Under the pieces are notes generated by a model. The model did not search any database. It had not been told where the DNA came from and saw only the letters and a program-made list of their open reading frames with translations. DNA of 42,978 nucleotides from Bryobacterales bacterium (GTDB taxonomy: Bacteria; Acidobacteriota; Terriglobia; Bryobacterales; Bryobacteraceae). Within the stretch, counting starts at the first letter, position 1. The number at the start of each line of letters is the position of its first letter. Shown here piece after piece: positions 6,108-14,966 of this stretch. The DNA is taken from contig PLFE01000211.1 in assembly GCA_003136675.1 (NCBI GenBank), positions 40,629-83,606 on the forward strand, given 5' to 3'. A program made the translations under genes and the position numbers.

Positions 6108-9100
6108 TTGTGGCAACATAGACATCTGTTCCATTTGCGTCGCGTTCTACTTTTCCTTACATTTGCGGGTTTGGCGGCAGCGCAAACCGGTTACGTGCAT
6201 TCGGGCGGCCAGGCCATTCCGGGCGCGACCGTCACGGCCACGGCGGGTGGCAAAACATACACCACCACCACGGGCGCGGATGGGCACTACACGTTCCTGG
6301 GCGTGCCCGACGGCAAAGGCACGATTCAGGTTCAAATGTTCGGCTTCGATCCGGTTTCGAAGCCTTCCGTGCTGGGACCGATCGGGAACCCGTTGGACTT
6401 CAATCTGCAACTCGCAGAATCACAAGCGGCACGGCGGACGGCTCAGTTTGCCGGGCGCGCCGGGCAGACGAATCCGAACGACACGCAACTGCAGAATGAG
6501 ATCAATGCGGCGCAACCTGAGGCTCCAGCTGCACCTTCGGCGGGCGCCGCGCCAGGCGGCGCCAACGAATCATTTCTGGTGGCTGGCAGCCTGAGTCAGG
6601 GACTGGCGCAGAATGCGGCTCCCGATGGAGGGTTTGGTCCACCTCCGGGCCAGTTCGGAGGTGGTGGGGGCGCTGCCACACCCGGCGGCACGCCAGGAAC
6701 CGGGGGTGGCGGAGGTGGTGGCGGTTTCGGAGGCGGCGGCGGAGGTGGTGGATTTGGAGGAGGCGGCGGCCGTGGCGGGGGTGGAGGAGGCGGTTTCGGG
6801 GGTGGTGGCGGAGGCGGCCAATATGGCCAACGCGGGCAAGGGCGCCCGGGCGCGCCGGGACAATTCGGCAACGGCCGGCGGCGTCAACAGGCTATTCATG
6901 GACTCGTTTTCTTTACCCTGAACAACGCGGCGCTGGATGCCAAGCCTTTCTCTCTGAGTGGTGTGGAGACCGTGCAGCCGGGTTACGCCCAATCCCGCTT
7001 CGGCTTCGTCGCGGGCGGCCCGATGGTATTTCCCAAGTTGATTAAAGATCCCAATACTTTCTTTTCGATTAGCTATTTCGGAACGCGGGCGAAGAACCCG
7101 CAAGTGAACTTTTCCACGGTTCCGACGATGGCCGAGCGCGGCGGAGACTTCTCCGAGGCGGTTCAATCGACAGGGATCAACCAAACCGCGGGCGTCCAAA
7201 TCTATAATCCGGGTACGCAGCAGCCTTTTGCGGGGAACGTGATCCCGCCGTCGCTCTTGAATCCGATTGCGCTGGGTCTGCTGAAGTATGTCCCTCTGCC
7301 GAATTTCCCCGGGCTGATCAATAACTACTTTTATGATTCGGCGGTGATCGCAAACTCGGACAACCTGAACGCGCGCGTTTCCAGAAACATCACGAAGTTA
7401 GACCGGCTGGCTTACCACATTACTTACCAGGATCGGAATGGTCAAACTGTACAACCATTCAGCTTCACGGACACCACCAGCGGCTATGGCCTTGCTACAG
7501 ACCTGACCTGGACGCGCAACATCAGCCCGCATCTGATCAGCAACGCCAAGGTGACATTCAACCGAAATAACAACGATCTATTGCCGTACTTTGCGAATGG
7601 AACCAATGTAGCCGCTGAACTGGGGATTGCGGGTACTTCGCAGACACCGATCAATTACGGACCGCCGAACCTGAACTTCACCAACTTTGCGTCGCTATCC
7701 GACTCAAACCCGTCCCTGACGCGCAATCAAAGCCAGAGCGGCAGCGAGAGCGTAACGCTAATCCATGGGCAGCATAACTTCACTTTGGGCGTGCAGTTCC
7801 AGCGCAACGACTTAGGCACGCAGACCGATACCAACGGCCGCGGGACCTTCAACTTCACGGGCCAGGGGACCAGCGAGATTGGTTCCAACGGTGTGCCAGT
7901 GCCCGAGACGGGCTACGATTTTGCCGACTTTCTTCTGGGGCTTCCACAATCCAGTTCCATCCGCTACGGCAATACAAACACGTATTTCAGCCAGAACTCG
8001 TGGATCGGATATGTGGATGACGACTGGAAAGTGAATGCGAATCTAACGCTGAGCCTGGGACTACGCTACGAATACTTCTCCCCGTTTTCGGAAAAGTACA
8101 ATCAGATTGCGAATCTTGACATCGCCCCGAACTACTCGGCGGTGGCTGTGGTAACGCCTGGGGAGACGGGCCCTTATAGCGGTTACTTCCCGTCGGGCCT
8201 GATGGATCCGAACTATCACAATTTCTCCCCGCGGCTGGGCCTGGCGTGGAAAGTACCTTACTTCAAGAAGTCGACCATCGTGCGTTCAGGCTACGGGATT
8301 TACTACAACACGCAAGCGTATGCGGCGTTTCCGCTTCGTCTGGCGGAGCAACCGCCGTTTGCGACTTCCAGCAGCGTGAACACAAATGCCGATAACGTGC
8401 TGACCTTAGAGGAAGGCTTCGCTTCGGTTCTCCCGAATACGATCACCAACACTTACGCGGTGGATAAGCACTATCTGACGCCGTATGCGCAGACCTGGAA
8501 TCTGGCAATCCAGCGGGAATGGGTACATGGCATCGTCTCCGAAGTCACCTATCTGGGGACCAAGGGCACGCATCTGGACATAGAGACCGAGCCGAATGAA
8601 GGTCCATCGGGCGTACAGGCGGTTCAAGGCAAGACTCTCAGTAACGCAGCCGGGTTCATTCTGGATGCCTCGAACGGGAATTCCAGCTTGAACGCTCTGC
8701 AGGTGCGTGTGCAACAAAGGTTCCGGCGGGGCTTTTCCTGGATGCTGCACTATACTTACTCGAAATCCATTGACGACTCCTCAACGTTCGGGGGCGTGGG
8801 CAATACGGTTGCGCAGAACTGGCTCGACCTGAGTGCGGAGCGTGGTCTTTCGAGCTTTGACCGGCGACAGGTTCTGACCGGCAACTGGGTGGCGACGTCT
8901 CCGATTGGCGCACAAGGTTCGCGGTTCGCGGCGGACGGCAAGACCGCGCGACTATTGAAGGACTGGCAATTGAGCGGCAGTTTGACGGCGGAGACCGGCA
9001 CACCCCTGACGGCGCGTGTTCTGGGCAACGACACGGCGCTGGCGGTGACCAATGGAGTGGGAAGCGAGCGCGCGGATGCCACCGGCGAAAGCGTGACTGA

Positions 9101-9398
9101 GGGCAGCGGCTTCTTCAACTCCGCCGCCTTTACGGTGCCCGCGGTGGGTACGTTCGGAGACGCGGGCCGCAATACGATTCCGGGGCCGGATCTGGTGAGC
9201 GTCAATCTTTCGTTTGGCCGATCGTTCCAGTTTGGCGAATCGCGAAAGCGTCTGGAGATTCGGTTTGAAACGACTAACTCGCTGAATCAGGTCAATTATA
9301 CGAACGTCAATACGGTGGTCAATTCGATCACTTATGGCGCTCCGACCGCGGTAAGTGCGATGCGCACGTCCAGTCTGGTAGCGAGGTTCCGGTTTTGA
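6108..9398 (+). CDS. Oar-like TonB-dependent outer-membrane receptor with glycine-rich insert
   Basis: The protein has about 1096 residues. After a signal peptide (LRRVLLFLTFAGLAAAQ) comes a carboxypeptidase-regulatory-like beta-sandwich (residues about 30-105: 'GQAIPGATVTATAGGKTYTTTT', 'GHYTFLGVPDG'). A low-complexity stretch dominated by Gly follows (about 182-250), then a large beta-barrel region with alternating aromatic strands to a terminal 'SSLVARFRF' ending in Phe, as outer-membrane barrels do. Phrases such as 'RSGYGIYYNTQAYAAFPLRLAEQPPF' and 'YSKSIDDSSTFGG' mark the acidobacterial Oar/TonB receptor group. The expected plug domain is not obvious. The start is a TTG (6108); a second in-frame TTG at 6132 gives a neater signal peptide, and neither has a good ribosome site. 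The stop overlaps the next start (TTGA), so the two are co-expressed. The ligand is unknown. Confidence 0.85.
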   Translation: MWQHRHLFHLRRVLLFLTFAGLAAAQTGYVHSGGQAIPGATVTATAGGKTYTTTTGADGHYTFLGVPDGKGTIQVQMFGFDPVSKPSVLGPIGNPLDFNLQLAESQAARRTAQFAGRAGQTNPNDTQLQNEINAAQPEAPAAPSAGAAPGGANESFLVAGSLSQGLAQNAAPDGGFGPPPGQFGGGGGAATPGGTPGTGGGGGGGGFGGGGGGGGFGGGGGRGGGGGGGFGGGGGGGQYGQRGQGRPGAPGQFGNGRRRQQAIHGLVFFTLNNAALDAKPFSLSGVETVQPGYAQSRFGFVAGGPMVFPKLIKDPNTFFSISYFGTRAKNPQVNFSTVPTMAERGGDFSEAVQSTGINQTAGVQIYNPGTQQPFAGNVIPPSLLNPIALGLLKYVPLPNFPGLINNYFYDSAVIANSDNLNARVSRNITKLDRLAYHITYQDRNGQTVQPFSFTDTTSGYGLATDLTWTRNISPHLISNAKVTFNRNNNDLLPYFANGTNVAAELGIAGTSQTPINYGPPNLNFTNFASLSDSNPSLTRNQSQSGSESVTLIHGQHNFTLGVQFQRNDLGTQTDTNGRGTFNFTGQGTSEIGSNGVPVPETGYDFADFLLGLPQSSSIRYGNTNTYFSQNSWIGYVDDDWKVNANLTLSLGLRYEYFSPFSEKYNQIANLDIAPNYSAVAVVTPGETGPYSGYFPSGLMDPNYHNFSPRLGLAWKVPYFKKSTIVRSGYGIYYNTQAYAAFPLRLAEQPPFATSSSVNTNADNVLTLEEGFASVLPNTITNTYAVDKHYLTPYAQTWNLAIQREWVHGIVSEVTYLGTKGTHLDIETEPNEGPSGVQAVQGKTLSNAAGFILDASNGNSSLNALQVRVQQRFRRGFSWMLHYTYSKSIDDSSTFGGVGNTVAQNWLDLSAERGLSSFDRRQVLTGNWVATSPIGAQGSRFAADGKTARLLKDWQLSGSLTAETGTPLTARVLGNDTALAVTNGVGSERADATGESVTEGSGFFNSAAFTVPAVGTFGDAGRNTIPGPDLVSVNLSFGRSFQFGESRKRLEIRFETTNSLNQVNYTNVNTVVNSITYGAPTAVSAMRTSSLVARFRF
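6650..6830 (+). repeat. G-rich low-complexity tract encoding a poly-glycine linker
   Basis: Repeated GGN codons encode runs of Gly broken by Phe, Arg, Pro and Thr (GGGFGGG-type units at least four times). The coding strand carries many GGG/GGGG runs a few bases apart, so the mRNA could form G-quadruplexes. It lies between the N-terminal beta-sandwich and the barrel of the TonB receptor. Confidence 0.9.
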
Positions 9399-11512
9399 GA
9401 CGCGTTGTTGCTAGTTTAGTCGCGCTGCTGCTCGGCGTGCCTGCCCTTCCGCAGTCGTCAAAAGACCCTACCTTTCACACGAGCATCAAGCTGGTGGTGG
9501 TGAACGCGACGGTAACCAGGAAAGACGGAACTCCTGTCGAAAATTTGACGAAGGACGATTTCGAGGTCTTTGAAGACGGGAAGCCACAGCGCCTGCAAAC
9601 CGTGGAGTTACAGCGTCTGGATACGAAGCCATTGCCGCCGCTTCAGCCGTCGCTGCAGGCGCGCACCCCAACGCCGCCTCCGCGATCGAAACCAATCGAC
9701 ACGGAGGCCGCACTCACGAAGTATCAGGACCGCAGGCTGATGGTGCTTTTCCTGGATTTTTCCAGCATGGAGCAAGCTGAACAACTGCGCTCCGTGGCTG
9801 CGGCGCAGAAATTCATTTCGACGCAATTGACTTCGAGCGACATGGTTTCCATCATGGTTTACTCGAGCAATTTGCGCACGCTGATCGATTTCACCGACGA
9901 CCGCGATCTGCTGCTTGATACCTTGAAGAGCCTGCATATCGGCGAAGGCAGCGAGCTGGCCGCGATGGCGGATACCGGCGCGGATGCTGAAGATCAAAGC
10001 GGCCAGTTTGTCGCCGACGAAACCGAGTTCAACATCTTCAATACGGATTTGAAACTGATGGCGCTGGAAGATGCCGCGAGAAAACTGGCGCCCTATCCGG
10101 AGAAGAAGGCGCTGGTGTATTTTTCGTCGGGCGTGGAGAAGACCGGCGTCGATAACCAATCGCAACTGCGCGCGACTATCAATACGGCGGTTCGGTCGAA
10201 TGTCGCGTTTTACCCGATCGACGCGCGAGGCCTGGTGGCCAGCGCGCCGGGCGGGAACGCGACCGTGGCTGCGCCCGTGGGGTCGAACCTTTACAGCGGC
10301 GCGGGACAAAGATCTCTGCGCGATAGCTTCTTCAATCAGCAGGAGACGCTGGATTCGCTGGCGGCGGATACGGGCGGCAAAGCTCTTCTTGATTCAAACG
10401 ACCTTACCCTGGGCATGCGCCAGGTGCAGAAGGATGTGGAGAGTTACTACATTCTGGCCTATGTGAGCACCAATACGGCGGAGGATGGGCGTTACCGCCG
10501 TATTCAAGTGAAGCTGGCGCCCAAGGCGGCGCAACTGAAGGCAAAAGTGACTTACCGCGAGGGGTATTATGCGCCGACGACCTTCGCCAGAATGCAGGCT
10601 GCCGATAAAGAGGCGTTGCTGGCGGAGGCTCTGGCGAGCGACAACCCTGTGACGGATTTGCCGCTGGCCGTAGAGGTGGACTATTTTCGCATTGCAAAGG
10701 GCAAGTATTTTGTGCCGGTTTCGGTGAAGATTCCGGGGTCCGCCTTGAACTTCCAGAGTAAGGGTACCAAGGCGGCGACGGAGCTGGATTTCATTGGAGC
10801 GGTTACCGACACGAAAGGGAAGGCGGTTTCATCGGAGCGCGATACGATTCCCTTGAAGCTGGATCAGGCCAAGGCGAGCGAGGTGACCCGCAAACAGATC
10901 CAATACGATACCGGGTTCACGCTGGCGCCCGGTAAGTATCATCTGCGCTTCGTTGCCCGTGAGAATGGCGGAGGTAAAACCGGGACTTTTGAGACGGCAT
11001 TTACCGTCCCGGACTTAGGATCGGGGAGTGCGCTGCGGCTAAGTTCGGTGATCTTGAGTAATCAGAGGGAGTCATTGAAAGGGCAGATCGCGGCGGTTCA
11101 GAACAACAAGAAACTGTTGGCGCAGAACCCTTTGATTGATTCTGACGGGCAGAAGACCGTGCCGAATGTGACGCGCGTGTTTCGGCCCGGGCAGAATATG
11201 TTTGTGTATCTTGAGGTGTATGATCCGGGTGCGCCCGAAAGTGCGACGGGGACGCCCGCGAGGTTCGCCAGCGTGGAAGCGACGTTCGGTCTGTATCAAG
11301 GCGACAAGAAGGTTTTCGAATCGCGGTCCGTGCGCAGCAACCGGTTCAGCCCGCGCGGTGATGGAATCCTTCCGGTGTCGATGAGCACGCAGTTGAAGGA
11401 TCTGAAGCCCGGCCAGTACACGTGCCAGGTGAGCGTGATTGACGAGTTGGGGAAGAAGTTTGCGTTTCCGCGGACGCCGATCGTGATCATGCCCGCGGTG
11501 GCTACAAACTAG
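9395..11512 (+). CDS. VWFA-related acidobacterial protein (von Willebrand A domain, secreted)
   Basis: The protein has 705 residues with a TTG start that shares bases with the receptor stop (TTGA). A signal peptide (RRVVASLVALLLGVPALPQS) is followed by an N-terminal beta-sandwich (HTSIKLVVVNATVTRKDGTP, 'VENLTKDDFEVFEDGKPQ'), the opening typical of the VWFA-related domain family that is abundant in Acidobacteria. Residues about 110-350 form the VWA domain; the metal site is reduced to 'DFSSM', so the third MIDAS residue is not Ser. 'KALVYFSSGVEKTG', 'VAFYPIDARGL' and 'LAADTGGKALLDSNDL' are further family blocks. The C-terminal half is beta-rich. It is likely exported and involved in protein-protein contacts at the cell envelope, perhaps with the upstream receptor. 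The stop overlaps the convergent neighbour by 4 bases (CTAG). Confidence 0.88.
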   Translation: MRRVVASLVALLLGVPALPQSSKDPTFHTSIKLVVVNATVTRKDGTPVENLTKDDFEVFEDGKPQRLQTVELQRLDTKPLPPLQPSLQARTPTPPPRSKPIDTEAALTKYQDRRLMVLFLDFSSMEQAEQLRSVAAAQKFISTQLTSSDMVSIMVYSSNLRTLIDFTDDRDLLLDTLKSLHIGEGSELAAMADTGADAEDQSGQFVADETEFNIFNTDLKLMALEDAARKLAPYPEKKALVYFSSGVEKTGVDNQSQLRATINTAVRSNVAFYPIDARGLVASAPGGNATVAAPVGSNLYSGAGQRSLRDSFFNQQETLDSLAADTGGKALLDSNDLTLGMRQVQKDVESYYILAYVSTNTAEDGRYRRIQVKLAPKAAQLKAKVTYREGYYAPTTFARMQAADKEALLAEALASDNPVTDLPLAVEVDYFRIAKGKYFVPVSVKIPGSALNFQSKGTKAATELDFIGAVTDTKGKAVSSERDTIPLKLDQAKASEVTRKQIQYDTGFTLAPGKYHLRFVARENGGGKTGTFETAFTVPDLGSGSALRLSSVILSNQRESLKGQIAAVQNNKKLLAQNPLIDSDGQKTVPNVTRVFRPGQNMFVYLEVYDPGAPESATGTPARFASVEATFGLYQGDKKVFESRSVRSNRFSPRGDGILPVSMSTQLKDLKPGQYTCQVSVIDELGKKFAFPRTPIVIMPAVATN

Positions 11513-11931
11513 CCCGTCGGAGGAATCCAGCGGGCGCGCGCTTCACGCGATTTGACCAGGTCGAAATTGTAGCGGGATTGAACGAGTCCGAATTGTGCGC
11601 CGTACTCGGCAACGGTAAGTCGAACTGCTTCGAGCCTTGAGACTGGTTTGTCTCGCAAGAATGAGCGAATGGTATCCAGCCAGAAGATGGTGATGGTTTC
11701 GTGATAACCGGAATCAACTGTATTGGCGCCACCAACGGATTCATTGAAGTGCTTCAGATCGCGCCTGAAATGGTTCAGGCACTCGTCATGATCGAAACGC
11801 AAGCAGTAGCAAGCGGCCGTAGCGACGTGCGCGGCATGGCCGAATGCGCCTTTGGGCAGCGTCCCCATCTGGAATCCGCGCAGGAAGGTATTGAGTGTTT
11901 CTTCACTCGCCAGGAATTCGAGGTCGGGCAT
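11509..11931 (-). CDS. Conserved hypothetical protein
   Basis: The 140-residue soluble protein starts MPDLEFLASEETLNTFLRGF. The sequence is mostly helical with several His, Cys and aromatic residues, for example 'GAFGHAAHVATAACYCLRFDHDECLNHFRRDLKHFNESVGG' and 'DSGYHETITIFWLDTIRSFL'. I have a sense that it recurs in acidobacterial genomes but know no function. There is no signal peptide or membrane segment. The start lacks a clear Shine-Dalgarno sequence; its leader instead contains a perfect 10-base inverted repeat (11940-11971). It is convergent with the VWFA gene and divergent from padR. Confidence 0.7.
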   Translation of the reverse strand: MPDLEFLASEETLNTFLRGFQMGTLPKGAFGHAAHVATAACYCLRFDHDECLNHFRRDLKHFNESVGGANTVDSGYHETITIFWLDTIRSFLRDKPVSRLEAVRLTVAEYGAQFGLVQSRYNFDLVKSREARARWIPPTG

Positions 11932-11939
11932 AACGGAAA

Positions 11940-11971
11940 ACGCGGCGTTGGCCGTGAGGCGAACGCCGCGT
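11940..11971. promoter_or_regulatory. Perfect inverted repeat in the leader of the 11509-11931 gene
   Basis: The arms ACGCGGCGTT (11940-11949) and AACGCCGCGT (11962-11971) are exact reverse complements separated by 12 bases, beginning 9 bases before the minus-strand ATG at 11931. As minus-strand RNA it would form a 10-bp GC-rich stem followed by a short U-run (TTTT), so it could be an attenuator, a translation-blocking hairpin or an operator. Confidence 0.55.
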
Positions 11972-12019
11972 GACTTTCAGTTTAGCAGGCTCTATTTTGA
12001 TATGACTCGTTTGATTGGG

Positions 12020-12055
12020 TTGCGCTGTAGAGCAATTCTGGGTAGAATGTCTACC
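12020..12055 (+). promoter_or_regulatory. Probable padR promoter with overlapping operator palindrome
   Basis: TTGCGC (12020-12025) and TAGAAT (12043-12048) are 17 bases apart, a plausible weak -35/-10 pair. The perfect palindrome GGTAGA-ATG-TCTACC (12041-12055) covers the -10 box and ends 5 bases before the padR ATG. PadR proteins commonly autoregulate through such dyads. Transcription would start very close to the ATG, giving a short or absent leader. Confidence 0.5.
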
Positions 12056-12059
12056 AGCG

Positions 12060-12404
12060 ATGCCCGATCGAATCGAACTCTTGCAGGGAACGCTGGATAT
12101 GTTGATCCTGCGCACCTTATTGTTGGGACCAGCGCACGGCCACGAAATCGCCAAGCACATTCAGCGGACCACGGCCGACCTGCTGCAAGTGGAGCACGGC
12201 TCGCTCTACCCCGCGCTGCACCGGTTGGAACGAAAGGCGTGGCTGGCCGCCAAGTGGAAAGCGCCCGGCAAAGAGCTGAAACGGGAATTCAAGTATTACC
12301 AGCTCACGGCCGCCGGAAGAAAGCAACTGCTGGCGGAAGAATCGAAGTGGAAGCAGATGACCGGCGCGATCGCGCGAGTGATGTGGCCGGCCGAAGAGGG
12401 CTGA
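12060..12404 (+). CDS. PadR-family winged-helix transcriptional regulator
   Basis: The 114-residue protein is of the short PadR class: 'MPDRIELLQGTLDMLILRTL' followed by 'GPAHGHEIAKHIQRT', the winged-helix core 'EHGSLYPALHRLERKAWLAAKW', and a C-terminal dimerisation helix (YYQLTAAGRKQLLAEESKWK). PadR regulators usually repress a neighbouring transporter gene and respond to small molecules. The ADOP permease starts 3 bases after its stop, the standard acidobacterial pairing, and a dyad overlaps the presumed promoter. ATG 12060 gives the canonical N-terminus; there is no separate Shine-Dalgarno sequence, consistent with a near-leaderless mRNA. Confidence 0.9.
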   Translation: MPDRIELLQGTLDMLILRTLLLGPAHGHEIAKHIQRTTADLLQVEHGSLYPALHRLERKAWLAAKWKAPGKELKREFKYYQLTAAGRKQLLAEESKWKQMTGAIARVMWPAEEG

Positions 12405-12407
12405 GAC

Positions 12408-14966
12408 ATGCGTTTGTGGCGGCGGAAAGTACGCGAAGAAGAACTGGAGCGCGAGTTACGCTCGCATCTGGAACTGGAGTCGGAAGAGCAGCAGGACGAC
12501 CACACGGCCGCGCGTGCGCTCGGCAACCTTGCGTTGATTAAAGAGCAAGTGCGCGATCAATGGGGCTTTAGCTGGCTCGACGCGCTGGGCCGGGATTTGC
12601 GCTACGCGCTTCGCAGCTTGCGCGGAAGTCCTGTTTTTGCGCTGGTGGCCGTGGCGTCTCTGGGCCTGGGGATTGGGGCGAACACAGCAATGTTCTCGTT
12701 CGTCAACGCGCTGTTGCTGAAGCGGCTGCCTGTTCCGGAATCTTCGCGCCTGGTCACCGTGGCCGAGTACGAAGACGGGAAGCTGACGAACACCGTTTTC
12801 TCCTTGCCCTTCCTTTCGCAGCTGGGCCAGAACAGCAGGTTGTTCGATGGAGTGCTGGGGCGTTATCCGGTGCGCGTCAACCTGACTGCAAACGGAGTCG
12901 CCGAACCGCTGAATGGAGAGGTTGTTACGGGTGATTATTTCAAGACCCTGCGGGTGGGACCGGCTATTGGACGGCTCCTCACGCAACAGGATATTGACGA
13001 CGGCGCCCCGGTCTGCGTGATCAGCTACGCGATGTGGCAAGGACGATTCAGAGGCGATCCCGGAGTGGTCGGGATGAAGGTGCTGTTGAATGCGCGCCCC
13101 TATACAGTTGCCGGCGTGACGCAGAAAGGATTCTTTGGGCCGCAATTGCAGGGGCGAATCGATATGCAGCTCCCGCTTTCGCGCATGGGCGATTTCATGG
13201 GCGGATTTTTCTCCTCTGGAGACGGGACTATGTGGAAGTCGAAAGGGTTCCGGTGGCTGGAGCCTCTGGCCAGATTGAAGCCGGGAGTCACGTCAGTGCA
13301 AGCGCAGACGATGATCAAGCCCATCAAGCCGGCGAGCAAGGCAACTTACCGCGTTGCCGATGGAAGCCAGGGCGCGAATGCCGACTCCACTTATGCGAAG
13401 CCGGTCACTGTGTTGATGGGGATTGTGGCGCTGGTCCTGTTGATTGCGTGCGCGAACCTGGCGAGCTTGCTGCTGGCTCGCGCCACCGCCCGTGCGAGGG
13501 AATTCGCGGTGCGTCTGTCGCTGGGGGCTTCGCGGTGGCGCCTGGTGCGGCAACTGATGGTCGAGAGCCTGGTAATCGCGTGCTGCGGAGGGCTGACGGG
13601 CCTGGGGCTCGCGCTTTGGATTATCGACACGCTTCTGGCGTTTCTGAATGCGGGAAGATCCACCGGTGATTCGCTTCATGCCGGACTGGATCCAACGGTG
13701 ATCGGTTTTGCCGTCCTGTTGTCCATGCTTACAGCACTGCTGTTTGGACTCGCTCCGGCGTGGCAATCAGCGCGGCCGGATGTCGTCATGGAGCTGAAAG
13801 GCTCAACTGCAAAAGCGGGCGGATTTGGGATGCGACGTTTCCTCATTGTTTTTCAGATTGCGCTTTCGTTGATGATTCTGTTCGCGGCGGGTTTGCTGAC
13901 GCGCACGCTCAGCGCACTGAAGACGATCGATCTCGGCTTCGATCCGGCGCGGGTTATTACGCTGAAAATCGATCCGACGATGAATGGGCATACACCGGAA
14001 CAGGCCGATCAGATCTTCGACCGGATTCTGGGCCGCCTGCGCGCGCAACCCGGGGTTGCGGCGGCGAGCCTGGCCGTGATCACGCCGCTCGAAGGCGGTA
14101 TGATTTCCCTCAGCTTTGAGGTTCCCGGCCATGTGAGGAAGAGTTCCGACGTGCAGACGAACTTCAACATGGTTAGTCCGGGCTACTTCAAGACGCTGAA
14201 GCAGCCGCTGCTCTCGGGCCGCGATTTCGGGGAGCGCGATGTGAAGAAGGGGCCTGGCGTGGCGATAGTCAATCAACTGTTTGTGGACCAATACCTGGCC
14301 GGCCAGAATCCAATCGGGCGGCATATCAAAGCACCGGGCGATGTGGAGATCGTCGGCCTGGTGGGAAACGCGCGTTATCAGGACTTGCGCGAGAAGCTAT
14401 GGCCTCTTATTTATTTACCGGCCAAACAGACGGAATCTTCCGGCTACACCCTCATGGTGCGAACCGGACTGGAACCACGCGCGATCATGAGGGTAATTCG
14501 CGCCGTAGATGCGAAGCTCCCCATTTACGATGTGCGCGAGTTACAGGATCAGATCGATGAAGGGTTGTCGTCGGAGCGCATATTAAGCTTCCTCTCGACG
14601 CTGTTTAGTGCGCTGGCGACGCTGCTCTGCAGCATGGGCATCTATGGACTGATTGCCTATTCCGTCTCGCGCCGCACGCGCGAGATTGGAGTGCGGTTCG
14701 CGATCGGTGCGCGGAAGATGGATGTGGCCAAGTTATTCCTGCGTGAAAGCATGATGCTGGTGCTGGCTGGAATACTGGTGGGAATTCCGCTGGCCCTGGT
14801 ATGCACTCGGGTTTTGAAGAGCCTGCTGTACGGCGTGGCCCCAAGCGACCCTTTCACGCTCGCATGGACCATCGCTATCTTTGTCGCAGCGGGATTGGCT
14901 GCGAGTCTCCTGCCCGTCTTGAAGGCAGCACGAATCGAACCCCTCGAAGCGCTCCGCTACGAGTAA
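12408..14966 (+). CDS. ADOP-family duplicated permease (MacB/FtsX type)
   Basis: The 852-residue 'acidobacterial duplicated orphan permease' has an N-terminal permease-prefix helix pair (MRLWRRKVREEELERELRSH), then MacB_PCD and FtsX modules in duplicate. The first membrane segment is at 'GSPVFALVAVASLGLGIGANTAMFSFVNALLL'; a periplasmic domain runs about 110-320; three helices follow (VTVLMGIVALVLLIACANLA onward); then a second copy with 'RRFLIVFQIALSLMILFAAGLLTRTL' and three final helices. The last is about 820-840, before 'LKAARIEPLEALRYE', the conserved C-terminal ending. These permeases lack a fused ATPase, and none is encoded nearby. The likely role is export of, or mechanical coupling with, small molecules or lipoproteins under PadR control. 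The last 92 bases overlap a convergent gene. Confidence 0.92.
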   Translation: MRLWRRKVREEELERELRSHLELESEEQQDDHTAARALGNLALIKEQVRDQWGFSWLDALGRDLRYALRSLRGSPVFALVAVASLGLGIGANTAMFSFVNALLLKRLPVPESSRLVTVAEYEDGKLTNTVFSLPFLSQLGQNSRLFDGVLGRYPVRVNLTANGVAEPLNGEVVTGDYFKTLRVGPAIGRLLTQQDIDDGAPVCVISYAMWQGRFRGDPGVVGMKVLLNARPYTVAGVTQKGFFGPQLQGRIDMQLPLSRMGDFMGGFFSSGDGTMWKSKGFRWLEPLARLKPGVTSVQAQTMIKPIKPASKATYRVADGSQGANADSTYAKPVTVLMGIVALVLLIACANLASLLLARATARAREFAVRLSLGASRWRLVRQLMVESLVIACCGGLTGLGLALWIIDTLLAFLNAGRSTGDSLHAGLDPTVIGFAVLLSMLTALLFGLAPAWQSARPDVVMELKGSTAKAGGFGMRRFLIVFQIALSLMILFAAGLLTRTLSALKTIDLGFDPARVITLKIDPTMNGHTPEQADQIFDRILGRLRAQPGVAAASLAVITPLEGGMISLSFEVPGHVRKSSDVQTNFNMVSPGYFKTLKQPLLSGRDFGERDVKKGPGVAIVNQLFVDQYLAGQNPIGRHIKAPGDVEIVGLVGNARYQDLREKLWPLIYLPAKQTESSGYTLMVRTGLEPRAIMRVIRAVDAKLPIYDVRELQDQIDEGLSSERILSFLSTLFSALATLLCSMGIYGLIAYSVSRRTREIGVRFAIGARKMDVAKLFLRESMMLVLAGILVGIPLALVCTRVLKSLLYGVAPSDPFTLAWTIAIFVAAGLAASLLPVLKAARIEPLEALRYE

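Noticed and set aside
6570..7199. Minus-strand frame, and a proline-rich frame at 6596-6871, opposite the glycine tract
   Set aside because: Both are the complement of GGN repeats in the receptor gene; there is no ribosome site or family similarity.
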